A program made the translations under genes and the position numbers. Positions 27,709 through 35,231 of a stretch of DNA of 64,000 bases are shown here, piece by piece. Position 1 is the first letter of the stretch. Each line of letters begins with the position of its first letter. Below the pieces are notes generated by a model. That model was not told the DNA's origin. It ran no database searches and saw only the letters and a program-made list of their open reading frames with translations. This DNA is from an uncultured Maribacter sp. (GTDB lineage: Bacteria > Bacteroidota > Bacteroidia > Flavobacteriales > Flavobacteriaceae), in contig CANMKG010000001.1 in NCBI GenBank assembly GCA_947498505.1, positions 124,001-188,000 of the forward strand, written 5' to 3'.

Positions 27709-28046
27709 TTTTTAGCTGTTTTTGTGTTGGTTACCACATTAGTGGCGTTTCTTAATTCATCCCATGTAGTATCTAATTCTTTAAGAAACAATTTTCCTGT
27801 TTCGGTTAATGTGTAATACTTTCTAGGTGGACCCGAAGTTGACTCTTCCCAACGGTAGTTGAGTAAGCCAGCGTTCTTTAACCTTGTTAATAGTGGATAT
27901 ATGGTTCCTTCTACAACAAGCATTTTTGCGTCTTTTAACGTGCTTAGAATTTCTGATGCATATTTATCATGACCATTTAAAATGGAAAGTATGCAATACT
28001 CTAGCACGCCTTTGCGCATTTGTGCTTTTGTGTTTTCTACATTCAT
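27705..28046 (-). CDS. PadR-family transcriptional regulator
   Basis: A 113-residue winged-helix repressor. It begins MNVENTKAQMRKGVLEYCIL and includes the wing segment GTIYPLLTRLKNAGLL followed by GPPRKYYTLTETGK, the hallmark of PadR proteins. It lacks the long C-terminal dimerisation helix bundle of PadR-s1 types and so belongs to the short subfamily. It is first in a minus-strand operon with the PspC protein (4-bp overlap) and probably controls this operon. A 9-bp inverted repeat lies about 42 bp upstream. Confidence 0.93.
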   Translation of the reverse strand: MNVENTKAQMRKGVLEYCILSILNGHDKYASEILSTLKDAKMLVVEGTIYPLLTRLKNAGLLNYRWEESTSGPPRKYYTLTETGKLFLKELDTTWDELRNATNVVTNTKTAKK

Positions 28047-28087
28047 AATTTCATAATTCTATTAAATTAACTGTTCGTTTTTCGTAA

Positions 28088-28141
28088 ACCGTACTTGACA
28101 ACATATGGGTCTGTGATTAGTAGACTGCGGTAAAGTACGGT
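28088..28141. promoter_or_regulatory. Long-spaced inverted repeat upstream of padR
   Basis: ACCGTACTT (28088-28096) and AAGTACGGT (28133-28141) are exact reverse complements separated by 36 bp, with partial extension outward (CGT/ACG). It lies between the DUF4870 gene and padR on the minus strand. It could be a pair of operator half-sites or a weak transcript-ending stem. Confidence 0.4.
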
Positions 28142-28204
28142 AGACGTTGATTGATGATTAAACTCCTTTTTGATTTGATGAATAGTTTTATCGTTTTTTG
28201 ATTA

Positions 28205-28684
28205 TTATTTAATAAACTGTATGGTAAACGGATATTTAAAATATTCTCCTTCATTAGTTTTTATTGTGGCCAATATGGTGTAAACAATATTAACAATAAA
28301 CAACCCTGCGTGTAAAAGTCCTGCTATGCCCAGTGGAAACATCCAGTTGCGTAATCCGATATTGTGAAAATCAAAATCAAAATCAAAATTGAAATTGTCA
28401 AAATGATGTGTTCCCCAATTGTTGAAATTGAAAAATTCAGGAAAAAAACCAAAAAATATTGGAATGCTTACTAAACCAAGTAGTATGGAATAGAGTAGTA
28501 GACTTATCTGAAAATTTAAAACTTGTTTTCCATTATAGTCTACAAAATTGTATTCCTTTTTATTTGCGGTCCAAAGTACTAAGGGAATAATAAAATGCCC
28601 AAACGGAATAATGCATCTAGAAAAGGTAGAGGCATGTAATATTGCGGACAAATTTCGCTCGTGTTTTGATAAAGTCTCTGTCAT
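28205..28684 (-). CDS. DUF4870-family membrane protein
   Basis: A 159-residue membrane protein of the DUF4870 type. It has an N-terminal amphipathic segment (KHERNLSAILHASTF), then hydrophobic helices containing IPFGHFIIPLVLW and YNGKQVLNFQISLLLY, the family's conserved N-x-Q-x-S-L pattern, and a last helix pair near the C-terminus. An unusual acidic-aromatic insert NFDFDFDFHN lies in the loop, encoded by a 6-bp tandem repeat. The gene has its own Bacteroidota promoter upstream and is co-oriented with padR and pspC. The family has no known biochemical role. Confidence 0.82.
   Translation of the reverse strand: MTETLSKHERNLSAILHASTFSRCIIPFGHFIIPLVLWTANKKEYNFVDYNGKQVLNFQISLLLYSILLGLVSIPIFFGFFPEFFNFNNWGTHHFDNFNFDFDFDFHNIGLRNWMFPLGIAGLLHAGLFIVNIVYTILATIKTNEGEYFKYPFTIQFIK
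28367..28390 (-). repeat. 6-bp tandem repeat inside DUF4870 gene
   Basis: Three AAAATC units and one AAAATT unit on the plus strand encode alternating Asp-Phe on the minus strand. Gain or loss of a unit would keep the reading frame. Confidence 0.8.
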
Positions 28685-28703
28685 GGCATATTAGTTTCTT
28701 ATA

Positions 28704-28736
28704 CAAATATATGTCTAAAAGAAGGTACTTTGCAAA
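28704..28736 (-). promoter_or_regulatory. Bacteroidota-type promoter of DUF4870 gene
   Basis: Read on the minus strand, TTTG (28736-28733) is followed by 21 bp and an exact TAnnTTTG box, TATATTTG (28711-28704). This is one of the best matches in the window. The box ends about 19 bp before the ATG, giving a very short leader. Confidence 0.65.
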
Positions 28737-28818
28737 ACATAGTACTAAAATTTAACATAATTTAACATTTCGGAGTTTGGATTATATCCTTTATATTTAG
28801 TAAAAAATAAATAGTATT

Positions 28819-29274
28819 ATGCCTGTATCTGCCCCTAAATTCAACATGTTTACCTTTTTTAAATTGCCGTCTGCATGGTGGTGCGGAGTACGTGTACAGT
28901 ATGTAGATCAAAAGAAAGCCATAGTAACCGTACGGCACCGTTGGATAAATCAAAATCCATTTAAATCTATGTTTTGGGCTGTTCAAGGTATGGCAGCAGA
29001 GCTAACCACAGGAGCTATGATGATAAGTCAAATTAAGGAAAGTGGAAAAAAAATTTCCATGTTAGTTGCTAATAATAATGCCAACTTTTCTAAAAAAGCA
29101 ACGGGAAAAATCACGTTTGTTTGCGAAGACGGACACAAAATAAAAGAGGCTTTAGATAAAACCATTGCAACTGGTGAAGGTGAAACCTTGTGGATGCAAG
29201 TTGTTGGTTCAAATACAGATGGGGTGGTGGTATCTACATTTAATTTTGAATGGACGGTTAAACTAAAGCACTAG
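28819..29274 (+). CDS. DUF4442 hotdog-fold thioesterase-like protein
   Basis: A 151-residue protein that resembles the DUF4442/PaaI-like hotdog group. It has WWCGVRVQYVD near the N-terminus, an aromatic-rich helix NPFKSMFWAVQGMAAELTTG, and closing strands with ISMLVANNNANF. No signal peptide. Hotdog proteins usually act as acyl-CoA thioesterases, but the active-site Asp/Glu is not clear, so activity is uncertain. It is divergent from DUF4870 and converges on the lipocalin-like lipoprotein gene with a 5-bp gap. Confidence 0.75.
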   Translation: MPVSAPKFNMFTFFKLPSAWWCGVRVQYVDQKKAIVTVRHRWINQNPFKSMFWAVQGMAAELTTGAMMISQIKESGKKISMLVANNNANFSKKATGKITFVCEDGHKIKEALDKTIATGEGETLWMQVVGSNTDGVVVSTFNFEWTVKLKH

Positions 29275-29279
29275 TATAG

Positions 29280-29696
29280 TTATCTTTCAAAAACAGTTAA
29301 CAAACCATCAGCTGCTATACCATCATCTAGTTGTAAACTATCGTTAATTATTAATACAATTCCTCTTTTATTGTCATTAATATATAATGTGCGAACTTTT
29401 TCTATTTCTTGAATTTCATAATCGTAAACCCCACTATCTAAACCAGCATAGATATCTTCTGGTCCAGTAGTTAGAATGTTATTTTCGACAGTAAGTTTAC
29501 TATTAGACTCCTTAAAAGTCCATTTTACCAGATTTCTGTTATACTCAATATTAATTCCTGCTATACCCCCAGTGACATTTTTTAAATGCCATATTCCAGC
29601 TATTGGGTCTTCAGATACATTGTTATCGTCATCATCACAACTTGTATAAAGCAAAAAGGATATAATCAAAAAGAAAATAGAAAAGCGTATTTTCAT
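29280..29696 (-). CDS. Lipocalin-like lipoprotein
   Basis: A 138-residue surface or periplasmic lipoprotein. The signal ends FLLYTSC (Cys20) and is followed by an acidic DDDDNN stretch, which in Bacteroidota may act as a lipoprotein export signal to the cell surface. The mature part begins GIWHLKNVTGG, the G-x-W opening of lipocalin-like domains, and continues as short beta-strands. No ligand can be predicted. It is convergent with the DUF4442 gene and has about 138 bp of upstream sequence shared with the divergent AIM24-like gene. Confidence 0.72.
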   Translation of the reverse strand: MKIRFSIFFLIISFLLYTSCDDDDNNVSEDPIAGIWHLKNVTGGIAGINIEYNRNLVKWTFKESNSKLTVENNILTTGPEDIYAGLDSGVYDYEIQEIEKVRTLYINDNKRGIVLIINDSLQLDDGIAADGLLTVFER

Positions 29697-29833
29697 AACT
29701 TGTAGTTTTCTAGTTAGATACGCTATTTGTAAAATAGTTGCGCTAATAATTTTATAAATAAACTATAACTGATTGTAACAAATACCACAATAAGACATAC
29801 CAATAAGCATCGATCATAAAAAACAATATAAAA

Positions 29834-30631
29834 ATGAATGCACACGAAATAGATTACCACATTTATGGAGAAGAAATGCAATATGTAGAAATAGAACTAG
29901 ACCCTCAAGAGGCTGTAGTGGCTGAAGCTGGTAGTTTTATGATGATGGACTCCGAAATTAAAATGGATACCATTTTTGGAGATGGGTCTAACCAAGATAC
30001 TAGTGTTTTGGGTAAAATATTTTCGGCAGGTAAACGCATGCTTACTGGTGAGAGTTTATTTATGACAGCTTTCTTAAATATTGGTCAAGGTAAAAAGAAG
30101 GTGAGTTTTGCCTCACCATATCCTGGTAAAATTGTGGCTATAGATTTGTCAGAAAAGCAAGGTAAATTTATTTGTCAAAAAGATGCTTTTTTATGTGCGG
30201 CTAAAGGAGTTTCCGTAGGTATTGAATTTTCAAAAAAAATAGGCAGAGGTCTTTTTGGTGGAGAAGGTTTTATTATGCAAAAACTGGAAGGCGATGGTAT
30301 GGCATTTGTACATGCTGGGGGTACTTTGGCCAGAAAAGAATTGCAGGCGGGAGAAGTGTTAAAAGTAGATACCGGTTGTATTGTAGGTTTTAGTCAAACC
30401 GTTGATTATGATATAGAATTTGTGGGTGGAATTAAAAATACTGTTTTTGGAGGGGAAGGTTTATTTTTTGCAACTCTAAGAGGTCCTGGAACGGTTTACA
30501 TACAATCGTTACCATTTAGTAGATTAGCCGGCAGAGTTATTGCTGCTTTACCACGAGGAGGTAACAGCAAGGGAGAGGGTAGCATATTAGGAGGTATTGG
30601 AGATTTGTTAGATGGAGATAATAGATTTTAA
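29834..30631 (+). CDS. AIM24 / TIGR00266 family protein
   Basis: A 265-residue beta-rich protein of the AIM24/TIGR00266 family. Its motifs are EAVVAEAGSFMMMDSEIKMDT near residue 30, CQKDAFLCAAKGVSV, GEGFIMQKLEGDGMAFVHAGG and LRGPGTVYIQSLPFSRLAGR at the C-terminus. Mitochondrial AIM24 supports inner-membrane organisation; bacterial members have no established role and are cytoplasmic. The C-terminal tail is glycine-rich. It stands alone and converges on the threonine dehydratase-like gene with an 11-bp gap and only a weak 6-bp stem between them. Confidence 0.9.
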   Translation: MNAHEIDYHIYGEEMQYVEIELDPQEAVVAEAGSFMMMDSEIKMDTIFGDGSNQDTSVLGKIFSAGKRMLTGESLFMTAFLNIGQGKKKVSFASPYPGKIVAIDLSEKQGKFICQKDAFLCAAKGVSVGIEFSKKIGRGLFGGEGFIMQKLEGDGMAFVHAGGTLARKELQAGEVLKVDTGCIVGFSQTVDYDIEFVGGIKNTVFGGEGLFFATLRGPGTVYIQSLPFSRLAGRVIAALPRGGNSKGEGSILGGIGDLLDGDNRF

Positions 30632-30642
30632 AAATAGAAATC

Positions 30643-31641
30643 TTATGGTCTTTGCTGTAGAAAATCGGTTTTCCAAATTTTTTGATTCGTTTGTTGGTCA
30701 ATATTTCCACCAGAAAGAATAACTAACACTTTTGATTTTTCAGATTGTTTGGATAACCATTTTTGTGCAGCTACCATTCCTAATGCGCTGGTAGGCTCTA
30801 CTCTAATTTTTAGCAAATGCGTAAGCCATTGCGTCCAATAAATCATATCGTTTTCAGTAATTTCATAAAAAGCATCGAGTTGTTTAAGGTACTCAAAAGT
30901 AATTTCACCTACTGAAAGCGTCATTGCTCCATCGGCCAGCGTATTTGGTGTATTAGCTAATTTTTGAATGGATGATTTTCGTATTGATTGGGCAGCATCA
31001 TTGGCATTTAGTGGTTCAGCTCCAATAACTTTAGTTTCAGGAAAAAGCCCTTTAGTTGCAACAAATGTTCCCGACAATAGCCCACCACCACCACAGGGGG
31101 CAAAAACAGCACTGACTTTCCCAATTTCCATTAAAGTTTCATAGGCCGCTGTACCTTGGCCTGAAATCACTTGGTTGTGATTATATGGAGGAATCCAATA
31201 CGTACCTTCTACTTTTGATGCTTCAACAACTTTTTCGTTAGCTATTGCTCGAGATTCGCACAAAACAACTTTTGCTCCATAAGATTGTGTAGCCTGTATT
31301 TTTACCTTAGAACAATGTTTAGGCATGTATATTGTAGCGGGGATTTTATTCATAGCGGACGCCCAGGCTACTGCTTGAGCATGATTACCAGAACTATTGG
31401 CAACAATGTGTTTTGGTTTTTGGTCATTTTCAATGAGCCATGAAACTGTGTTAAGCGCTCCTCTTGCTTTAAAAGCACCAATTTTTTGCATTCCCTCTGC
31501 TTTAAAATAAATTTCATGCCCCAGCCATTTATTTAGCAATGTAGATGTTAGAATGGGAGTTTTATTTATAAACGGTTTAACACGTTCATAAGCTTTTTCA
31601 ACATCAGTTAATGAAAGCAGGTTTTTCATTCTTAAATGCAT
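30643..31641 (-). CDS. Threonine/serine dehydratase-like PLP enzyme
   Basis: A fold-type II pyridoxal-phosphate enzyme of 332 residues. The Schiff-base lysine lies in KIGAFKARGA, the substrate loop in SSGNHAQA, and the phosphate-binding glycine loop in PCGGGGLLSG. There is no C-terminal ACT or regulatory domain, so it is of the short catabolic threonine dehydratase or serine racemase type, making 2-oxobutanoate or pyruvate, or epimerising serine. The start is uncertain: the ATG at 31641 overlaps the upstream gene by 10 bp, and a second ATG at 31629 gives MKNLLSLTDVEKA, a more typical N-terminus. It is coupled to the 2H phosphoesterase gene upstream. Confidence 0.88.
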   Translation of the reverse strand: MHLRMKNLLSLTDVEKAYERVKPFINKTPILTSTLLNKWLGHEIYFKAEGMQKIGAFKARGALNTVSWLIENDQKPKHIVANSSGNHAQAVAWASAMNKIPATIYMPKHCSKVKIQATQSYGAKVVLCESRAIANEKVVEASKVEGTYWIPPYNHNQVISGQGTAAYETLMEIGKVSAVFAPCGGGGLLSGTFVATKGLFPETKVIGAEPLNANDAAQSIRKSSIQKLANTPNTLADGAMTLSVGEITFEYLKQLDAFYEITENDMIYWTQWLTHLLKIRVEPTSALGMVAAQKWLSKQSEKSKVLVILSGGNIDQQTNQKIWKTDFLQQRP

Positions 31642-32315
31642 TTAAATTGATGTAGAGTTTTAACATACTTTGCCCGTTGATACCAATCGTTGAAAACAAG
31701 TTCAAAATTGTTAACCTCAAAAGTACCAAAATCGTAGTGTAAATATTCGTCCAACGTTTGTATAAACAACTCTTTTTGTTTTAATTTTTCTTTAAAACGA
31801 ACAACGGTTGAGTGTGCTGTTTGAATAGCATAACGAGCATCAATACTTTGTTCAAGATTAGAATTTTTGAAAGCTGTTCTTAAATTATTTCTAGTATCAT
31901 TCAACACCGAGTTATTCATGTGTCCCTGTAACATAACACAAGAACTGGAAGCCGTAACGCCTTTAAAATTTATTTCGATTTTTTGGTTTTTTATCATGCA
32001 TTTTTCTACAATTTCAATATAGTCCTCTAAATTAATAGAAGAAAGCTTAAAGCCATTATAGCACGAAATTATAGACATTACGGTAATGTGTATGTCGGAA
32101 TTTGGATAGTAATATTGCTGCGGTTCTACCAGCTTAAGTTTGCTTAAAAAAAACTGAATCGCATTTTTAATTTCTTCAGGAGGCCTAATCAATAGTGTAA
32201 TACCAAACCTTTGGTCTAAGTCAGAATCTATTAAAGTGTCAACATCGTATTTTTCTGAAGCAATTTTAGCTTTGGAATTTTTGTATAAATCCAAATAATG
32301 CGGCTTAAGATTCAT
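31632..32315 (-). CDS. 2H phosphoesterase (2'-5' RNA ligase-like)
   Basis: A 227-residue protein with the two H-x-T/S motifs that define the 2H superfamily: HITVMS in the first half and HSTVVRF in the second, in a duplicated beta-alpha fold. There is no signal peptide, so it is cytoplasmic. Members include RNA 2',3'-cyclic phosphodiesterases, LigT-type ligases and anti-phage or tRNA-repair enzymes; this one cannot be assigned further. It overlaps the dehydratase gene by 10 bp, but I see no metabolic link between them. Confidence 0.78.
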   Translation of the reverse strand: MNLKPHYLDLYKNSKAKIASEKYDVDTLIDSDLDQRFGITLLIRPPEEIKNAIQFFLSKLKLVEPQQYYYPNSDIHITVMSIISCYNGFKLSSINLEDYIEIVEKCMIKNQKIEINFKGVTASSSCVMLQGHMNNSVLNDTRNNLRTAFKNSNLEQSIDARYAIQTAHSTVVRFKEKLKQKELFIQTLDEYLHYDFGTFEVNNFELVFNDWYQRAKYVKTLHQFKCI

Positions 32316-32443
32316 TTTAAATATTTAGCAGGAATAAAACTATTGAAGCTTAAATATAAAGTGAATTATTTAATTCGCAATGTATTAATAACATATAAGT
32401 TAAGGATTGGTTTTTACATGATAGAGCGTGATAAAATAGAAAA

Positions 32444-32468
32444 AGATGCCGCAAAAATAGCGGCATCT
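32444..32468 (-). terminator. Intrinsic terminator after cupin-azoR operon
   Basis: AGATGCCGC (32444-32452), a 7-nt A-rich loop, and GCGGCATCT (32460-32468). On the minus strand it is followed by a T-rich stretch, TTTTCTATTTTATC. It begins 4 bp after the cupin stop. Confidence 0.85.
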
Positions 32469-32472
32469 AGTA

Positions 32473-32982
32473 TTATTCCCTAATAGGAATCATGTTGGAG
32501 GTGTCTACGGGAAAACTATCATATTTATTGTAGAGTTTTAAGTATTTCTCTGGATTTATTGGAGTTTCGTTCAACGTTTCGTATAAACCTTTAAAAAAGC
32601 CTTCCCGTTTCTGCGATGGGTTAAAAATTAGTGTAAGTTTTACTGTTTCGTTGGTATCATTTTTAAATCCATGTGGTGTAAATCTTGGTATATATGCTAC
32701 CGTTTCTGGTTTAGCTTGATATTCTTTATCTCCTATTTGTATAGTTAACGTTCCTTTATTAACTATAAAAGTTTCATCCATAAACCTGTGGTAATGTAAC
32801 TTTGCACCAATTGCCATAGGTGGAAGCGATATTTCGTAAACACCCAATTGGTCATTTGATAGTTCGCTGGTTACTTTAAAAGTTATGGAAATTGTATTGA
32901 GCTCTAATTTTTCACCTTTATCAGGTGAAATTATAACAGCTTTATTTTCTAATTGATCTTCAAAATAGTTTTCAGTTTTCAT
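32473..32982 (-). CDS. Cupin-domain protein
   Basis: A 169-residue single-domain cupin. The metal site is suggested by KLHYHRFMDETFIV (H-x-H and E) in the first cupin motif and YIPRFTPHGF (His) in the second. No signal peptide. Cupins of this size range from dioxygenases and isomerases to simple binding proteins; the substrate is not apparent. The gene overlaps azoR by 11 bp and follows the ECF41 sigma factor, so it is very likely expressed from the sigma-controlled promoter and may act with the azoreductase on a quinone or aromatic compound. Confidence 0.85.
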   Translation of the reverse strand: MKTENYFEDQLENKAVIISPDKGEKLELNTISITFKVTSELSNDQLGVYEISLPPMAIGAKLHYHRFMDETFIVNKGTLTIQIGDKEYQAKPETVAYIPRFTPHGFKNDTNETVKLTLIFNPSQKREGFFKGLYETLNETPINPEKYLKLYNKYDSFPVDTSNMIPIRE

Positions 32983-33595
32983 TTTTGTTAGTTAAGGTTT
33001 GTTTAATACTATTTTCAACGGCAAGCCTGTTGGAGCTTAATAAGTCGTTATTACTTGTACTTTCAAGGGAATACATTTCTTGAACTTGAATTCCCATATG
33101 ATTTAGAATTGCATTTAAATAAGGCTCCTGGAAATCAAAATTCTCCATAGGTGTTCCTCTATATGTACCGCCTTTTGTTGTTACCAAATACGCTTTTTTA
33201 TCAGTTAACAGTCCATAATACCCATTTTCATTAATGTTAAAGGTGTGACCAATTCTTACTACTTGGTCTAAATATGCTTTTAAGTTAGATGGAACATTTA
33301 AGTTGTATAATGGGCTACTAATAACGATTTCATCTGCAGATTTCAACTCGGTTATGAGTTCATCAGATAATGCTGTGGCATTTATGGTTTCTGAAGTGAC
33401 GTATTCCGCAGGTGTATAAAAACCTTCAATAGTATTATTTTGGATATGTGGTAAGGTGAATAATGCTAAATCTCTTTTTATTACAACACCTTTGGGGTTA
33501 ACAATTTTCCACTGTTGTTCAAAACAATCTGCCAGCGCCCTTGAGTGTGAGCCATGAGTTCTAGAACTGCAATCAATTCTTAATAATGTTTTCAT
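32972..33595 (-). CDS. azoR: FMN-dependent NADH-azoreductase family protein
   Basis: A 207-residue flavodoxin-fold reductase of the AzoR type. It starts MKTLLRIDCSSRTHGSHSRALA (an FMN phosphate loop) and continues with SSPLYNLNVPSNLKAYLDQVVR and TTKGGTYRG, the motifs around the isoalloxazine ring. These enzymes reduce quinones and azo dyes with NADH and protect against thiol-reactive electrophiles. The promoter upstream has the same GTCACG element and spacing as that of the ECF41 gene directly behind. The start is at 33595, 57 bp after the sigma-factor stop. Confidence 0.9.
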   Translation of the reverse strand: MKTLLRIDCSSRTHGSHSRALADCFEQQWKIVNPKGVVIKRDLALFTLPHIQNNTIEGFYTPAEYVTSETINATALSDELITELKSADEIVISSPLYNLNVPSNLKAYLDQVVRIGHTFNINENGYYGLLTDKKAYLVTTKGGTYRGTPMENFDFQEPYLNAILNHMGIQVQEMYSLESTSNNDLLSSNRLAVENSIKQTLTNKNEN

Positions 33596-33620
33596 TCCTT
33601 TAATTTTATAAATTCAAAAG

Positions 33621-33649
33621 AATAACAAAACAGTTACTAAAAACGTGAC
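33621..33649 (-). promoter_or_regulatory. Predicted ECF41 promoter of azoR-cupin
   Basis: On the minus strand GTCACGTTTTTA, 10 bp, then TGTTATT. The preceding base gives TGTCACG, one mismatch from the ECF41 -35 consensus TGTCACA that I recall from the literature. The -10 half (TGTTATT) does not match the recalled CGTC. The same two blocks with identical spacing stand upstream of the sigma gene. Confidence 0.6.
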
Positions 33650-33652
33650 ATT

Positions 33653-34495
33653 TTATTTTTTAAGATGATTTAATTTTAAAGGGTCAATAACGGAATAGAT
33701 GTTTTGTATTTTGTTTTGATTCCATTCGAAAACTTGACAGTTAATAAGGGTTTCTTTATTGTAAAAGAGCAAAGCAGGTTGATGAGCAATTTCCGTTATC
33801 TTAATGGATAAGGTTTTTTGATGAGTTTCAAAAACATATAAAATTAGTTGTAATGTAGCTACTTTTCCTAAGGTTAATTCTCGAACAACCTGAATATCTT
33901 TTCCTCCATCCGCACTTAGTGTAATGTCTTCAGAAAGCATTTTTTCCAAACTTTTAACATCCCCATTTTTAATACTTTCAATATAAGCTTTCATGGACTC
34001 TGAAATTTCCACATTTTTTAGACTTAGGTGTTTTGGTGTGGCATCCAGCTTAATTTTTGCTCTACTTAGTAATTTTCTTGAATTTTCCACTGTAAACATA
34101 ATAAGTTCAGCAATTTCTTTGTGCGAATAGTTAAAAGCTTCTTTTAAAATAAAAACAGCTCTTTCCTTTGCAGTAAGCTTTTCAAGAAGAACCAATAAAG
34201 AGTAGGTTATAATTTTTTCTTTATCAATATTTTCATCCGTTTTAACAGTTGACAGGGGTTCTGGTAGCCATAAAACATTAGTGTTGAATTTAGATTTTCT
34301 CTTCTTTAGGTTTATAGAAGTGTTGATAACCGATTTTGTTAAATAACCAATTTCGTTTTCTAAATGCGCTTTGTCAGCAGAAAGGTGTTTAACTAATACA
34401 TCTTGTACAGTATCTTTTGCATCTTCAACAGAACCTAAAATATTATAGGCATATGGAAATAGTTTTGCTTGGTAGTTTTTCAATTTTAGTTTCAT
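33653..34495 (-). CDS. ECF41-type RNA polymerase sigma factor with fused SnoaL-like domain
   Basis: A 280-residue extracytoplasmic-function sigma factor. Region 2 is at the N-terminus (YAYNILGSVEDAKDTVQDVL). The linker contains WLPEPL, a hallmark of group ECF41. Region 4 follows (LEKLTAKERAVFILKEAF with YSHKEIAELI). The C-terminal SnoaL/NTF2-like domain contains DGGK and a final DPLKL, matching the conserved DGGGR and NPDKL motifs known for ECF41, where this domain replaces an anti-sigma factor. ECF41 genes are usually linked to a COE-type gene (carboxymuconolactone decarboxylase, oxidoreductase or epimerase). Here the linked genes are azoR and cupin, transcribed behind it. Confidence 0.92.
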   Translation of the reverse strand: MKLKLKNYQAKLFPYAYNILGSVEDAKDTVQDVLVKHLSADKAHLENEIGYLTKSVINTSINLKKRKSKFNTNVLWLPEPLSTVKTDENIDKEKIITYSLLVLLEKLTAKERAVFILKEAFNYSHKEIAELIMFTVENSRKLLSRAKIKLDATPKHLSLKNVEISESMKAYIESIKNGDVKSLEKMLSEDITLSADGGKDIQVVRELTLGKVATLQLILYVFETHQKTLSIKITEIAHQPALLFYNKETLINCQVFEWNQNKIQNIYSVIDPLKLNHLKK

Positions 34496-34510
34496 TAAGG
34501 AATTATGTTA

Positions 34511-34539
34511 AATAACAATTGAAAAGATAAAAACGTGAC
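34511..34539 (-). promoter_or_regulatory. Predicted autoregulated promoter of the ECF41 sigma gene
   Basis: On the minus strand GTCACGTTTTTA, 10 bp, then TGTTATT: the same two blocks and spacing as the azoR promoter. It lies 15 bp from the ATG of the sigma gene. It implies positive autoregulation. Confidence 0.6.
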
Positions 34540-34613
34540 GTCTTTAATGATGAAATATAATGAATTCTAAAAAGGTATTTTGAATGAAAACTAGTCTGGA
34601 ACAAAAAAATAAA

Positions 34614-34663
34614 GCATTTGTAATGCATATGAATATTAGTCGAATTCATAGAAGAACAAATGC
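34614..34663 (-). terminator. Nested hairpin terminator of FMN reductase-DoxX operon
   Basis: Outer stem GCATTTGT (34614-34621) with ACAAATGC (34656-34663), inner stem TATGAAT (34628-34634) with ATTCATA (34644-34650). On the minus strand the outer stem is followed by TTTATTTTTTTGT, so it terminates transcription coming from 34676. Confidence 0.7.
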
Positions 34664-34675
34664 CTTGGTAAATAA

Positions 34676-35227
34676 TTAATATGCAGTACTTACTGTATTC
34701 ACGGAATTTTGAAAAAGGGTTACTTTTTCGTTTAAAATAGAGTTTAAAGATTCGTTGATAACTTGATTATCTGAAAAATTATCGTAGAATGAAGGAAATG
34801 CAAGGTCAGCAATTATATTTCCACCTAAAAATGGAAAAGAAGTTTTTGCACTTTCTAAAACTGTAGCTCCTCCGCGTGCTCCAGGAGAAGTTGACATAAG
34901 AAACATTGGTTTGTTTTTCCATACCTCCTTATCAATTCTAGATAACCAATCAAAGGCGTTTTTAAAGACAGCAGCATATGAGCCATTATGCTCCGCTAAA
35001 GAAATAACAATTCCGTCTGCGTTTTCAATTATACTATTTAATTTCAATGCATTTTCAGGAATTCCTTTTTCGTTTTCCTCATCTATACCATACATGGGCA
35101 TGGGATAATCATTTAAATCTAAAGTTAATACTTCTGCCTGTTCTATTTGATTAGCAGTGTAAGTTGCTAGTGTTTTGTTTATTGAGTTTCTGTTATTGCT
35201 CGCTCCAAGTGCTATTATTTTCTTCAT
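34676..35227 (-). CDS. NADPH-dependent FMN reductase family protein
   Basis: A 183-residue flavodoxin-like reductase. The phosphate-binding loop is GASNNRNSINK near the N-terminus, the flavin motif is ISLAEHNGSYAAVFKNAFDW, and STSPGARGGA follows in the usual place. These proteins reduce quinones, chromate or FMN with NADPH. The start codon lies 4 bp after the DoxX stop, so the two are one operon. It is the second of three flavodoxin-fold genes within 4 kb. Confidence 0.9.
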   Translation of the reverse strand: MKKIIALGASNNRNSINKTLATYTANQIEQAEVLTLDLNDYPMPMYGIDEENEKGIPENALKLNSIIENADGIVISLAEHNGSYAAVFKNAFDWLSRIDKEVWKNKPMFLMSTSPGARGGATVLESAKTSFPFLGGNIIADLAFPSFYDNFSDNQVINESLNSILNEKVTLFQNSVNTVSTAY

Positions 35228-35231
35228 GATT

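Noticed and set aside
28088-28141. Reading the ACCGTACTT repeat pair as a CRISPR or attachment site
   Set aside because: Only two inverted copies, no spacers, no integrase or cas gene anywhere in the window.
32298-32483. Plus-strand ORF of 61 residues between the phosphoesterase and cupin genes
   Set aside because: It starts inside the opposite gene and runs through the cupin operon's terminator; composition is that of AT-rich non-coding DNA.
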